Assembly: GCA_013824115.1 (NCBI GenBank)
Contig: PNNG01000040.1
Location: 45,106 to 109,105, forward strand
Direction of reading: 5' to 3'
Length of the DNA: 64,000 bases
From: Sphingobacteriaceae bacterium
Lineage (GTDB): Bacteria > Bacteroidota > Bacteroidia > UBA7662
Part shown: in pieces, positions 26,601 to 35,073 of the stretch
How positions within the stretch are numbered: the stretch's first letter is position 1
Layout: each line of letters begins with the position of its first letter
Made by a program: the position numbers and the translations under genes
Notes under the pieces: generated by a model
What the model was told of the DNA's origin: nothing
Database searches by the model: none
What the model saw: only the letters and a program-made list of their open reading frames with translations

Positions 26601-27148
26601 AAATTGGCTGTAGACACACCTGTTCCTGCCGCCGACATGTCCCAAAGTGTAGTAAGTTCCAATGAACCACCCGTGTAAACAAAAGGAGTACTCAAAACAA
26701 AATCAACCCATCCGGTATCAGGAAGGAAATTCTGGTTGGTTGACCCATAAACCAAAGTAGCCCCTTGTATGAGGTTGGCGTAATCTTGAGGAGCTGCTGG
26801 CACCGCCGACAAGGTCGAATTTTTCAGGTGGATATTGAAAATGATGGCCGCCGAAGAACTGATGGCCGCGTTGTTAGCTTTTCTCCATGAAATTTTCTGG
26901 ATCAATTGACCAGGTACCACACCTGAGTTTGACAGTTCGGCTTGGGTATACACCATGTGGTGACGCGAATAAAAGAAAGAACTCGCACCTCCGGTGTTGT
27001 ACATGGGGCCGCCATCCCCGGTGGCTCCATTGGAGGTAGTGGCCGCATTGGTTCCGGCTCCAATGATACTTTCAATTTGGGCACTGGCCGGAAACAATAA
27101 TCCCGTTAAGCACACAAATAGCGTCATTTTTAGTAAAAACTTTTTCAT
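20630..27148 (-). CDS. Giant T9SS-secreted beta-helix surface protein
   Basis: A 2172-residue exported protein. SPI signal peptide residues 1-23 (cleavage at ASA-Q). Approximate order: an N-terminal beta domain (25-225), an Ig-like segment with YQWQSSPDSINW (226-318), a first right-handed parallel beta-helix rich in N-N-T-I turns (320-770), a CARDB-like domain (775-880), a second beta-helix (890-1345), another CARDB (1350-1450), a MAM/jelly-roll-like domain (1460-1640), further Ig-like parts, a third CARDB (2000-2085) and a type A sorting domain (2095-2172, with KVYPNPSNDWVLFEF and the ending GKLMIVR). The sorting domain sends it through the T9SS to the surface or medium. Beta-helices of this kind bind or cleave polysaccharides, but no catalytic residues can be assigned. 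Confidence 0.88.
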   Translation of the reverse strand: MKKFLLKMTLFVCLTGLLFPASAQIESIIGAGTNAATTSNGATGDGGPMYNTGGASSFFYSRHHMVYTQAELSNSGVVPGQLIQKISWRKANNAAISSSAAIIFNIHLKNSTLSAVPAAPQDYANLIQGATLVYGSTNQNFLPDTGWVDFVLSTPFVYTGGSLELTTLWDMSAAGTGVSTANFAWYKDPANIISHTAATNSTTLNNARTVRAQIKFTHIANAPCVDPPTPGTTVASSVNVCAGQNFSLSLQGTSFGQGQTYQWQSSPDSINWAPIAGATLANHSLSQPLPVSYYRCQVSCGNTTLPSTPIRVNALVTPLNGNYTVNASLPNSATNFQSLTDALGIINCAGIGSPVTLTLAAGTYTGSYTIGNYSGNINALTITSASGIASDVVFINAGTSNVFSIDGARNVTISSITINTTAAPTAAAAGIFINNATNIAVIGTTISGFAGNTSANNRAIFATNTQGLVVISNQLSNAYYGIYHVGVASPGYSSGNQYIANTITNCYFYGIFVTNHQASIIDGNTISDFQSNVSAQSIYLVRNREMTITNNKMLGAVGIYGIYMSNMSMPATPGAQNLIANNVISGDFSSTTPRAIYLIASATDSVDQVTIAHNSIELRSSTTSTTANGVIFLTGGTLAAPAVAAGGFRMYNNAIRAVRQTTATNFAGLYLSADHLNDKVAASHNLYSLDVTNPAGDIRVAAVNYTLAAWLTLTGQEAASINGNPLYTSATDLTPLAVSPLKDAATPLAYVTSDITGLARGTSPDMGAYEIQVIPNDLLMVDIFSPSSVVIGGVANPVTIRFKNVGTDTLRTATLAYQFGSNLPVTASYMGLVAPFDTATYTFTANLTVPVGVSGVLTAYTSAPNGAADPSPQNDTLSKVLCQPIAAGTYTVGSPSSNYPSLASLAAVLNCGGVSGPVTFLFDGVGNLITEQLYLRNIPGTSAINTITFNGQGDTMRSVGSAGSSQVIVLDGSKNIRIRNLFIDADQANVGILMQAVEDIQIVNNTVRVNLTATSSLTSAIAISGSLTSATTATTASNIRIDSNVVMGGYYTLSMVGAAAAPLQNIHITNNRILDTYIYAIYTLQAQDMLIENNEISRASRPTITTFYGIYFGTGSRGVRVSKNRIHTTNGPAPSTTSYAAYGIFSTGATGDSIAPNVVSNNLLYNFNTLTGSIYGIYVTGGTHVYVLHNTLVFDNNNSTAGLVYANYFLGTGSGHRFLNNISYVSRGGTGAKYCLYITGASNVPQSNNNVLAMLSTAGTNGVGYYITGFPTLANWQAANAGAFDQNSSAADPIFVNRTGFDFQPTAFAVNNLGANVNNLVPTDINGVNRPASPDPGAIEFSPTNRDAGITAMTINLNGVQTPIPNGCLPSLTSPLTIRVANGGLDTLTNLAVRLKVNSQAVVTETIAGPILPGSLVSHTFASAISLTNGVDTVITWVQLAGDGNPANDTFTSVANNYLTTIYQVPVIEGFNAATLPANACVEVGSAAKLEVRDTVGTTSLALVGQRSLVFSGSNAGTSWVTPTDLNWTTINPAANASLTYYVNASSLQRLAVSFRLLQLFRSTAASSGFQLMVNDQPVTPVGRTSPILRPASATASTDTLNLQYNLDAFVGDTVKITLFSSVRWDYTGSPLHANIVDELRIIQPTEAAFDSLTVIRNTCAAGPKPVVAFTRSASTVTAANLKYGRNASPVQTLAMTPNATNNRWNATLPGSAAGDSVTYWVEATNAAGVTTSDTLRFEEVYLAFSAGNDTTITAGDTVTLRANVGGGSAADSLFGGVANNGSGAVMFEVMANKNLRIHALDLYFTGTSTISIYAKNGTFVGSETNAAAWTLLNTISVTGAGTTTAVRANLPVPIDLTANQMKGIYIFGSGVRYIGLAATPATIGQVWQTNGTLTLYGGIGGGTLFSGGANPGRTFAGHLYYTGADSLAWTTGATFLGNADTLRVAPVNTTTYYATRFADNCSYTDTVTVFVNPLVINDIGVTQILEPNMAGIMLNQPYPVKVVVKNFGNTAATGFDVAYRVNGIELNANPISRTVQPNDTIHHTFSQAWTPTAGGTITLCALTKWQSDPNRSNDTTCATAQQVNVAELAAGLSKVYPNPSNDWVLFEFSEPVTTGTRLLVLDAAGKEVARLLPEVGTQSIRFETQRLAAGVYQYRLEREKGTGTGKLMIVR

Positions 27149-27515
27149 ACTAATGCTTTAAATAAGTTCAATAGAAATGGGCTAATAGTAAAACCATAAG
27201 TACCCCATCTATTTTAAGACTGCAAGGTATGAATATCCATTCATCTTTCAAGATATCGTCAGATTAAGCACATGACTGACAAAAAATACTCATAAGCACT
27301 TGAATACCAAATCGTTGTTTACAGGCCATTTATTGCTATTTGAGCCTCCCTATTGGTGTTGGCTTTTAATGAATATTTAACTTGTCACAATAAGCAATGA
27401 AACAATTCACAACGAAATATGCGTCGATAATGCGTTCGAGCAAACGAAAGCCGATTGGCTCAAAAAAAACAAATACTTTGCAAGAATTAAAATGCGCAGC
27501 TTAGGAAAACGCGCT
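27149..27515. other. Intergenic region upstream of the giant gene, 367 bp
   Basis: AT-rich leader and promoter region. A near-consensus -7 sequence TACCTTGC lies on the minus strand at about 27222-27229, which would give a leader of about 70 nt. No gene or repeat was seen; small open frames on the plus strand overlap the downstream lipoprotein gene antisense. Confidence 0.4.
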
Positions 27516-28214
27516 TTAATCGGCTACTTGATCATGGTCCATGGTTACCGTATGCACAATATCTTGTTTGCCTGGCAAATACACCCAATTTTGCCACGAT
27601 TTAACCAATTGTCCGTTCTTGTAACCTGCCAATTCAACGACAACCTCTTGATTGCCCTCGAGCATCATCCAGCCCGTGGTGGTACTGCTGCTCACCTCGC
27701 CGCTTTCTTTTCCAATAGTAAACTTCACCTTATCAAATAAGCCATTCGGCTCCTTTGAGGCCAAGCTGGCGAAATCAAATCGCAACCCCAATTTAGTGGC
27801 TTGCTTGAGGTAAAGGATGTTCCTTTGACCATTTGTAAAAGCAATGTTGCCACTTAAATGCTTTGACCCTGAGATTCTGATGCTGGATATTTGGTAATAC
27901 CACTTTTTTACTTGATACAAGCCCGAATCGTTGGTGGTGCCCGAAAACTGCGTGATCTCAACCGGCGTAACCTTACTAACTTCTCTATAATAACCCGTTA
28001 CAAATAATCCGCTAATGGGTTGCTCTGTTCCAAACTCCCGAACTTCCAGCACGAAATTATAATATACTTTATCGGGATAATTACTCGGCTTGGCATCCAA
28101 GTCAATGAGCTCGCAACTGCTTTGCAGACAAATCATCAGCAGCACTACCCCTTTCAGAACATGACTGGTTACACGATGCTTTGCCGAAAATCCAAACAGC
28201 TTTGCCATAAACAT
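27516..28214 (-). CDS. Lipoprotein, paralogue of the one at 19820
   Basis: A 232-residue protein with an SPII signal peptide (hydrophobic VVLLMICL, lipobox QSSC). ATG at 28208 is an alternative start. The mature domain carries YYNFVLEVREFGTEQPISG, GTTNDSGLYQV and LGLRFDFASLASKEPNGLFD and closes DIVHTVTM, the same framework as the lipoprotein at 19820. A -7 element TAAATTTG lies at 28240-28247. It precedes the giant beta-helix gene on the same strand, with a 367-bp gap. Possible role: outer-membrane anchor or partner of that surface protein; this is inference from location only. Confidence 0.78.
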   Translation of the reverse strand: MFMAKLFGFSAKHRVTSHVLKGVVLLMICLQSSCELIDLDAKPSNYPDKVYYNFVLEVREFGTEQPISGLFVTGYYREVSKVTPVEITQFSGTTNDSGLYQVKKWYYQISSIRISGSKHLSGNIAFTNGQRNILYLKQATKLGLRFDFASLASKEPNGLFDKVKFTIGKESGEVSSSTTTGWMMLEGNQEVVVELAGYKNGQLVKSWQNWVYLPGKQDIVHTVTMDHDQVAD

Positions 28215-28253
28215 TAACTTGTTTTAAATGTACAAAACACAAATTTACCAGAC

Positions 28254-28283
28254 AAAAAAAAGCCACCCCGAGGGATGGCTTTT
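28254..28283 (-). terminator. Terminator of the atpDC transcript
   Basis: AAAAGCCA and TGGCTTTT arms with an inner CCC/GGG pairing; a T-run follows on the minus strand. It lies 19 nt after the atpC stop. Confidence 0.8.
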
Positions 28284-28301
28284 CAATGAGCTTCTAAGTG
28301 C

Positions 28302-28544
28302 TTAGGCTTCGGTGAGGATGATGACTTTGTCTTTCAACACCTCAATCACCCCGCCTTTCACATCAAAATAAACGGTTTTGTTGTCGGAAGTAATTACCCG
28401 CACTTTGCCTTCCTTCTCCAAAGAAGAAATGATGGGTGCGTGGTTCTTGAGCACTTCGAACTGCCCTTTGCTGCCAGGCACTTTCACCGAAGTTACTTCG
28501 CCTTCGAACAATTTGCGGTCGGGGGTTAGAATTTCGAGCTGCAT
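28302..28544 (-). CDS. atpC: ATP synthase F1 epsilon subunit
   Basis: An 80-residue protein holding only the N-terminal beta-sandwich of epsilon (LEILTPDRKLFEGEV, the GSKGQFEVLKNHAPIIS signature and IEVLKDKVIILTEA). The C-terminal pair of helices that inhibits the F1 motor in other bacteria is absent, as is usual in Bacteroidota. It lies 15 nt after atpD in the same transcript. The other ATP synthase genes are not in this window. Confidence 0.95.
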   Translation of the reverse strand: MQLEILTPDRKLFEGEVTSVKVPGSKGQFEVLKNHAPIISSLEKEGKVRVITSDNKTVYFDVKGGVIEVLKDKVIILTEA

Positions 28545-28559
28545 GGCCTCTCTCCTTCC

Positions 28560-30077
<1,518 letters not shown>

Positions 30078-30102
30078 TTATACGCGTCTTTCAACGAGAC
30101 TG

Positions 30103-30133
30103 CAAAGCTATTCGAAATCCATTAAAATTCAAA
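30103..30133 (-). promoter_or_regulatory. Canonical promoter of atpDC
   Basis: On the minus strand TTTG (30130-30133), 19 nt, TAGCTTTG (30103-30110): a full match to the Bacteroidota housekeeping consensus, identical in spacing and -7 box to the promoter at 19634. Confidence 0.8.
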
Positions 30134-30161
30134 CCTCTCTTTTTAAGAAGTTTCAGAATGC

Positions 30162-30199
30162 AAAAAGGGCTGGAATGCAAATCAAACCAGCCCCTTTTT
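30162..30199 (-). terminator. Terminator after the TPR/beta-barrel gene
   Basis: AAAAAGGGCTGG and CCAGCCCCTTTTT arms around a 12-nt loop, ending 24 nt after the stop codon at 30224. The long A/T flanks let it work in either direction. Confidence 0.75.
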
Positions 30200-30223
30200 A
30201 GCCCAAAATGGCAGCACTACTGT

Positions 30224-31399
30224 TTACTGAAAAACGATACCCGCTTGATAACCGAATCCGAAAGGCGTGCGTGTCATGCCCCCTCTTACCGCTACCGACT
30301 CGCCGAGTTTGAGCATAACCCCGCCTTCGGCCACAAAACCGATAGTAGTTATATCGGTATTGCGCATCCATTCGGTTTCCCAAAAAGTACCCGTGCTGTA
30401 ATAGGCATCAACCTCTTGGTAGAATGGATAGTAGCCAACGCCTGCCCCTGCATACAACCACAAAGGATAGGTAATGGGAATGGTAATGCCCAAGGTGCCT
30501 GCAATAGCGCCTTGTTTGGTTTCACCAGTACGAATCACGTAACCCGGCCTGTCGGTATCGCCCGAGTTATCTATGGTATACAACGTATAGGTGAAAAAAT
30601 TGGCATTGGCCTTCATGTCGAAATAAAACCCTACCTCATCGGTTTGCATTCCCCCGAAAGTGATGCCGAAGGTATGTGTGGCATCGTGAACGAAGCCAAA
30701 ATAATCCATGTCCGACTGATTGATTTTGCGAGCTACTTTGGCCAATTGTGCATTGGCATATGCGGTTTCGCTACCACCTGGATATTTAGAGAGGTATTTT
30801 TGGTATTGGGTACGGGCTTCATACCACAGCTTGCGCGAAAAAGCCGCATTGCCTTCTTGAATATAGCCTTGTTGCAGTGCCTTGTTGGCCTCAGCCACAT
30901 AGCGGCCGGTGGGATAAGTGGCTAGATAATTTTCATAGGCACTTACACTACCGGTATTGCGGGCAGTTTGAATAACGGCATCTTCCTGTTCGCGATATTG
31001 CCGGAGCCTGGCAGCACGTTCTTCCTCATCGTATTGCGCCAAGAGCTTGTTCACCTCATCGCGGTATTTGCCATAAGGATATTCAGCAAGGTATTCTTCG
31101 GCCAATTTGCGGTCTTTCCGGGCCTTAAAACGCGAAAAAGTACGCTCTTCTTCCTCAATCGCTACATCCACCCGGCGTTCGAGTTTCCCCATTTCGTAGG
31201 CGTCAACAATGTCGAGTTCACTTTTTTGCTGTGGTTGTTCGCGATAAAAGCGGTTGATGCGGCGCTTGGCCTCGTGCCAGTCTTTTTGATTAATGAGCGA
31301 CACAACCTCCCGGTAAGCGCGGTGCTGACTTTGCGCAAAAGCAGCTATCCCCCAGCTCATGGCCAAGAGGAATAAAAACAGACGGTAAAAACTTTTCAT
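30224..31399 (-). CDS. Outer-membrane protein with TPR-like N-domain and beta-barrel
   Basis: A 391-residue exported protein (SPI signal peptide residues 1-22, AFAQS). Residues 23-225 are helical with repeated YLAEYPYGKYRDEVN, YLATYPTGRYVAEAN and YLSKYPGGSETAYAN units, the look of TPR/outer-membrane lipoprotein (YfiO-like) repeats. Residues 235-391 are alternating beta-strands ending in AGIVFQ, a terminal aromatic residue as in outer-membrane beta-barrels. Second gene of a two-gene operon, 1 nt after the secreted protein at 31401. Function unknown; a cell-envelope assembly or scaffold role is possible. Confidence 0.78.
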   Translation of the reverse strand: MKSFYRLFLFLLAMSWGIAAFAQSQHRAYREVVSLINQKDWHEAKRRINRFYREQPQQKSELDIVDAYEMGKLERRVDVAIEEEERTFSRFKARKDRKLAEEYLAEYPYGKYRDEVNKLLAQYDEEERAARLRQYREQEDAVIQTARNTGSVSAYENYLATYPTGRYVAEANKALQQGYIQEGNAAFSRKLWYEARTQYQKYLSKYPGGSETAYANAQLAKVARKINQSDMDYFGFVHDATHTFGITFGGMQTDEVGFYFDMKANANFFTYTLYTIDNSGDTDRPGYVIRTGETKQGAIAGTLGITIPITYPLWLYAGAGVGYYPFYQEVDAYYSTGTFWETEWMRNTDITTIGFVAEGGVMLKLGESVAVRGGMTRTPFGFGYQAGIVFQ

Positions 31400-31400
31400 A

Positions 31401-31898
31401 TCAACGGTAAAGGAAAGGGTCGCGTTTGGTCGATTGGGCGTTCATATTGTCTTTGTCGGACAAGATTTTGAGGTAGGTAAAAGCATTTTTGATGCTCACC
31501 ACATTGTCGAAACCGGCGATATTCACCAAATCGAGCGACTTCACATTTTTAATGGGATCTACCCGCTCACCCACGGCAGAAACATCTTGACGGGTAGCTA
31601 CCTGCAAACAGTTATTCACCCCGGGTACACAAATAAAAGTAATGAAGTTGTCACCGGTGCTGCTTACTTTTTGGCTGACTTCAATTTCGCGGATATTGAA
31701 GCGGTATTCTGTCCAATAGCCATTATTCACCCAAATAATCACCGCTTCCCCGTTCTCACCCAATTTGAAGTTATCGAATACCGGGTCGGCAATTTTCATT
31801 TTGTCGTTGATGTACTTGATGGTTTGTTCCTTGGTATAGTTTTGGCCGAAAAGAGATGTTGTCATGAGCAACAACATCATGCTGAAAATAAGACGCAT
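31401..31898 (-). CDS. Secreted protein of unknown function
   Basis: A 165-residue protein with an SPI signal peptide (MRLIFSMMLLLMTTSLFG, then QN). The mature part has strands EAVIIWVNNGYWTEYRFNI and ITFICVPGVNNCLQVATR with two cysteines 13 residues apart or less, and ends in a helical LKILSDKDN region. No family recognised. A TTG at 31913 would also open the frame, but it overlaps the -7 box, so ATG at 31898 is used. It is co-transcribed with the TPR/beta-barrel protein. Confidence 0.72.
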   Translation of the reverse strand: MRLIFSMMLLLMTTSLFGQNYTKEQTIKYINDKMKIADPVFDNFKLGENGEAVIIWVNNGYWTEYRFNIREIEVSQKVSSTGDNFITFICVPGVNNCLQVATRQDVSAVGERVDPIKNVKSLDLVNIAGFDNVVSIKNAFTYLKILSDKDNMNAQSTKRDPFLYR

Positions 31899-31910
31899 AG
31901 GTTTTTTGTT

Positions 31911-31940
31911 CAAAGATATAAATTGCGCATGGAGTGCAAA
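31911..31940 (-). promoter_or_regulatory. Promoter of the 31401/30224 operon
   Basis: On the minus strand TTTG (31937-31940), 18 nt, TATCTTTG (31911-31918), 12 nt before the ATG at 31898. Confidence 0.7.
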
Positions 31941-32095
31941 TATTGCCAGAAAATATAGGCACGTCTGCCCCAGAAGCTAACTCAATATTTTCCAAAAACC
32001 GGCCACGAATGAGCAGGTACTTCTTGCTTTGGCTCCTTTAACAAGCCTGACAATCCAAACCTAAAGCATTTGCGTATGTGAGGGAAACCATACTC

Positions 32096-32665
32096 ATGAA
32101 ACACTTCTTATTTACAAATGCCACCCTGTTTGCGAGTGTTCTGCTCCTGTTTTCAGCCTGCCAACACCACGAAGCCCCGGTACCCGCCGAAGTTGTATTG
32201 CGCTCGGCAACCTACACCTACGCCTTTAACAGGGGACAATTGGGTGAAGGAACCGCTTACCAAGGCGACCATGCGACCAACATGACGGCGGTGCTGACCA
32301 TCGAAGAACTCAGCGAAAACCGTTGCCGCGTTAAAATGCTACTCAACCATGCCATTGAAGGTACTACCTACTTAGTACATGCGCACGATGCAGCCCATCC
32401 CGAAACCACCCCCAACAATACGCCCTATGTTGAAAGTCCGAATGAAGCCATACTCAGCCTGGCCATTACCGGTGTTGGGCACAACCACGGAGGTTTGGGA
32501 CATCGGGTTGCCCACATCACCGCTAAGGGCGAGCAAGAAAGCCGGTTTGGCTTCGATTACCTCACCCAAGTATATGATGGTTTTATTGTTGTGCACGATC
32601 CCCTTCAGTCCGTGAGTACTACCAACCTTCAAAGTTTTTTGGTAGTAAACAAATTTGCCCGCTAG
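32096..32665 (+). CDS. Lipoprotein, paralogue of the one at 34512
   Basis: A 189-residue protein with an SPII signal peptide (lipobox FSAC, cysteine about residue 21). The mature domain has TYTYAFNRGQLGEGTAYQGD, then YLVHAHDAAHPETTPNN and the end VHDPLQSVSTTNLQSFLVV. Histidines in the VHAHDA motif and in VGHNHGGLGH could bind metal, somewhat like CHRD or Cu/Zn-superoxide-dismutase-type strands, but no family can be named with confidence. The protein at 34512 matches along the whole length. A strong terminator follows, then the BlaI operators. Confidence 0.75.
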   Translation: MKHFLFTNATLFASVLLLFSACQHHEAPVPAEVVLRSATYTYAFNRGQLGEGTAYQGDHATNMTAVLTIEELSENRCRVKMLLNHAIEGTTYLVHAHDAAHPETTPNNTPYVESPNEAILSLAITGVGHNHGGLGHRVAHITAKGEQESRFGFDYLTQVYDGFIVVHDPLQSVSTTNLQSFLVVNKFAR

Positions 32666-32706
32666 CGAAGTCATCTGCATATAATCCGTTTGGTATTCGT
32701 TGATAG

Positions 32707-32739
32707 GTCCCGACAGCCCAGCTGCTCGGGACTTTTTTT
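32707..32739 (+). terminator. Terminator before the blaI-like gene
   Basis: GTCCCGA and TCGGGAC arms with a smaller inner AGC/GCT stem, followed by seven T. Confidence 0.85.
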
Positions 32740-32767
32740 GTCATGGAATTTTCATTTTTAAAACAAA

Positions 32768-32785
32768 CAACTAATCTTTTAGTTG
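32768..32785 (+). promoter_or_regulatory. BlaI-type operator 1
   Basis: A perfect inverted repeat with arms CAACTAA and TTAGTTG around TCTT. Its centre lies exactly 20 bp from that of operator 2. Confidence 0.7.
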
Positions 32786-32786
32786 A

Positions 32787-32806
32787 TTAACTAATTTTTT
32801 AGTTAA
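32787..32806 (+). promoter_or_regulatory. BlaI-type operator 2
   Basis: A perfect inverted repeat with arms TTAACTAA and TTAGTTAA around TTTT, ending 8 nt before the regulator start codon. It shares the ACTAA-N4-TTAGT core with operator 1. Confidence 0.7.
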
Positions 32807-32814
32807 TTAGCATT

Positions 32815-33186
32815 ATGAAAGCACTCACCCAAGCCGAAGAAGAAGTGATGCAGTTGTTGTGGCAGCTAGAAAAGGCCTATGTGCGCGACTTGTTGGAGCG
32901 TTGGCCTGCTCCCAAACCTGCCTACAATACCATATCCACCATCATCCGCATTTTAGAACAGAAAGGATTTGTGGGCCACGAACCCCATGGCAAAACCCAC
33001 GCCTATTATCCACTGGTATCAAAGGAAACCTATAGCAGTTATGCAGGCGGCAACCTCATCCAAAAGTACTTTGATGGCTCACTGCCGCGACTGGTAGCCC
33101 ATTTGGCGCAAGATGAAAGTTTATCGACCTCCGAACTCGACCAATTGCTGGCACAATTACAAGCACTCAAAAACCAAAAAGCATGA
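32815..33186 (+). CDS. BlaI/MecI/CopY family repressor
   Basis: A 123-residue protein with the BlaI winged helix (LTQAEEEVMQLLWQLEKAYV, then AYNTISTIIRILEQKGFV and HGKTHAYYPLV) and a helical dimerisation tail. The cleavable linker region used by MecI/BlaI lies near residues 90-105. It overlaps the downstream M56 gene by ATGA, the standard pairing in which the membrane peptidase relieves repression. Two perfect operators directly upstream suggest autoregulation. Confidence 0.94.
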   Translation: MKALTQAEEEVMQLLWQLEKAYVRDLLERWPAPKPAYNTISTIIRILEQKGFVGHEPHGKTHAYYPLVSKETYSSYAGGNLIQKYFDGSLPRLVAHLAQDESLSTSELDQLLAQLQALKNQKA

Positions 33187-34397
33187 ACGAAATCTTAGCC
33201 TTTGCCCAGGGCAGCTTGTTGCTGCTTGCCACCTGGATGCTGAGCGTATGGGCATTCAAACTCGAACTCCCATTTCGTTGGCAACGCGGCTTGCTGGTGG
33301 GGGGACTCCTATTGAGCATACTTCCCTTGCTGCGCATGGTAATTGTGCCCTACCTAAGCACGAATCCTGCCATCGAAATTACCCTGCCTGTGATTGAAGT
33401 GGGCATTGCAACGGCTCCAACTGCTTCGGGTATCTCTTCTGCTGAAGTTTTGCGGTGGCTGTATGTGGCTGGCGTATTGCTGGCGCTCGTGCCAGGCTTG
33501 TGGTCGATAGGTCGCGTGTTCTTTTGGCTCATCCGAGGCAAACGCCAGTCGTACAAGCAAAGCACTTTGGTTTTCACTGGGGGCTCGCGTCATGGACTCT
33601 GCTCTTTTGGACATTGGATTTTTATCCCTGCAACCGATAAAGCTTTACCCTCTGACCTGCTTTTGGCCCATGAACTGGCCCATGTGCAATCGTGGCACAG
33701 TGCCGACAAACTGCTTATGCAGCTGCTATTGGCACTGTTCTGGTTTTTCCCTCCTGTTTACCTGCTGCGCAAACAGCTCGAATTGCTGCATGAACTCGAA
33801 GCCGATGCTGCTGCTACCCGCCAGTACAATGCCTTTGATTATGCATTGGAATTGAGTGCCTACCGCCTCGGTGTGCCAAACGCCCAACTTGTCAATCCCT
33901 TTTTCAAATCAAATCATCAACTTTTAACCCGTATCAACATGCTCAACAAAACCATGAACCGCCGCCACCTGTGGCTGGCACCTGCAGCGCTTAGCATCAT
34001 GCTGGCTGTGGCCTGTACCCAAGGCGTAGTATCTGACCAAAATGCCGACAAGGCTTTATCAGAAAAAGTGTATGCCGAAGAAGAAGATCTGATGCAGCTC
34101 AACAAATTCCCGGAGTTTGTGGGTGGCGACGAAGCCTTGATGAGCTACATGGCTGAACATGTAAAGTATCCCGAAAAAGCCAAGGCCGATAGCATTGAGG
34201 GCATGGTGTTGTTGACCTTTACAGTCGATAAAACCGGCAAAATCAAAGATGGAGTTGTAACGCGAGGTGTACACCCTTTGCTCGATGAAGCCGCGCTAAA
34301 TGTGCTCAATAGCATGCCCAATTGGGTACCCGGTGAAAAAGACAGCGTTCCAGTGAATGTGCAATACCACCTGCCTTTGAAGTTCACTTTGAAGTAA
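33183..34397 (+). CDS. BlaR1-like M56 metallopeptidase with TonB-like C-terminus
   Basis: A 404-residue membrane protein: helices at about 10-25, 36-58, 88-117 and 172-195, the M56 zinc site HELAH (163-167) with the third ligand in HELEADAAA (203-211), a last membrane helix near 255-275 and a periplasmic TonB-like domain (about 310-404; FPEFVGGDEALMSYM, then GMVLLTFTVDKTGKI). It senses a periplasmic signal and cleaves its own inhibitor, the BlaI-like repressor, or other proteins. There is no beta-lactam-binding domain and no beta-lactamase nearby, so the signal is unlikely to be a beta-lactam. In Bacteroidota the TonB-like tail replaces the sensor. Confidence 0.93.
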   Translation: MNEILAFAQGSLLLLATWMLSVWAFKLELPFRWQRGLLVGGLLLSILPLLRMVIVPYLSTNPAIEITLPVIEVGIATAPTASGISSAEVLRWLYVAGVLLALVPGLWSIGRVFFWLIRGKRQSYKQSTLVFTGGSRHGLCSFGHWIFIPATDKALPSDLLLAHELAHVQSWHSADKLLMQLLLALFWFFPPVYLLRKQLELLHELEADAAATRQYNAFDYALELSAYRLGVPNAQLVNPFFKSNHQLLTRINMLNKTMNRRHLWLAPAALSIMLAVACTQGVVSDQNADKALSEKVYAEEEDLMQLNKFPEFVGGDEALMSYMAEHVKYPEKAKADSIEGMVLLTFTVDKTGKIKDGVVTRGVHPLLDEAALNVLNSMPNWVPGEKDSVPVNVQYHLPLKFTLK

Positions 34398-34421
34398 TTG
34401 GTGAGCCAAGTCCTTTCAATA

Positions 34422-34448
34422 TCCCGCCCATCCGGCGGGATTTTTTTT
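34422..34448 (+). terminator. Terminator after the M56 gene
   Basis: TCCCGCC-CATCC-GGCGGGA followed by eight T; a strong intrinsic terminator. Confidence 0.9.
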
Positions 34449-34511
34449 GCCTGCCGCAATCCAAAGCCCAATCCATGTCGTACATCTCCTCAACAAACAA
34501 AAATGTATCAC

Positions 34512-35042
34512 ATGAAAACATCCAAATTTTTCCTCCTCGCCCTTGTACTGGGTAGTTCACTGGGCTTCGCTTCTTGCAAGAAAGAAGAAATGCAGGCACC
34601 ACAGCCCGAGCCCCGCACCGCCACTTTTACGTATGCTTTCAACACCGGCCAGGTGGGTGCTGGCACGGCTTACGACGGCATGCATCCCAACAACTTCACC
34701 GCCACTTTAAAAATCACCGAAATCGATGGCAGCAAATCGAAAGTGGAGGTAATGATCAACAATGCGGTAGCCGGACAAACCTATATGGTGCATGCCCACG
34801 ACGCAGCCGACCCTGCTACCACCCCCAACGGCACCCTCTACAACGAAACCCCCAATACCAATGTGCTTACCCTGGCGCTCAACGCTACCGGAAGCATGGC
34901 TATGGGTTCGCAAGAGGCCAATCGCTCGTTCGATGACCTCACCAAAAATTACAATGCCTTCTTTGTGATCCACGATCCGATGCAAGCCATCAGCACCACC
35001 GACCTCACCACCTACCTGGTTGTTGGTGTATTTGGCAGATAA
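34512..35042 (+). CDS. Lipoprotein, paralogue of the one at 32096
   Basis: A 176-residue protein with an SPII signal peptide (MKTSKFFLLALVLGSSLG, lipobox FASC). The mature domain has TFTYAFNTGQVGAGTAYDGM, YMVHAHDAADPATTPNG and VIHDPMQAISTTDLTTYLVV, matching the 32096 protein throughout but lacking its HNHGG histidine cluster. The pair flanks the BlaI/M56 genes; each copy has its own terminator. ATG at 34503 is an alternative start. Function unknown. Confidence 0.75.
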   Translation: MKTSKFFLLALVLGSSLGFASCKKEEMQAPQPEPRTATFTYAFNTGQVGAGTAYDGMHPNNFTATLKITEIDGSKSKVEVMINNAVAGQTYMVHAHDAADPATTPNGTLYNETPNTNVLTLALNATGSMAMGSQEANRSFDDLTKNYNAFFVIHDPMQAISTTDLTTYLVVGVFGR

Positions 35043-35073
35043 AATTTCTTTAACAGGTTTAGTTTTGACAGCA

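Noticed and set aside
27492..27740. 82-residue plus-strand frame next to the giant gene
   Set aside because: Antisense to the lipoprotein at 27516 and without a signal peptide or domain.
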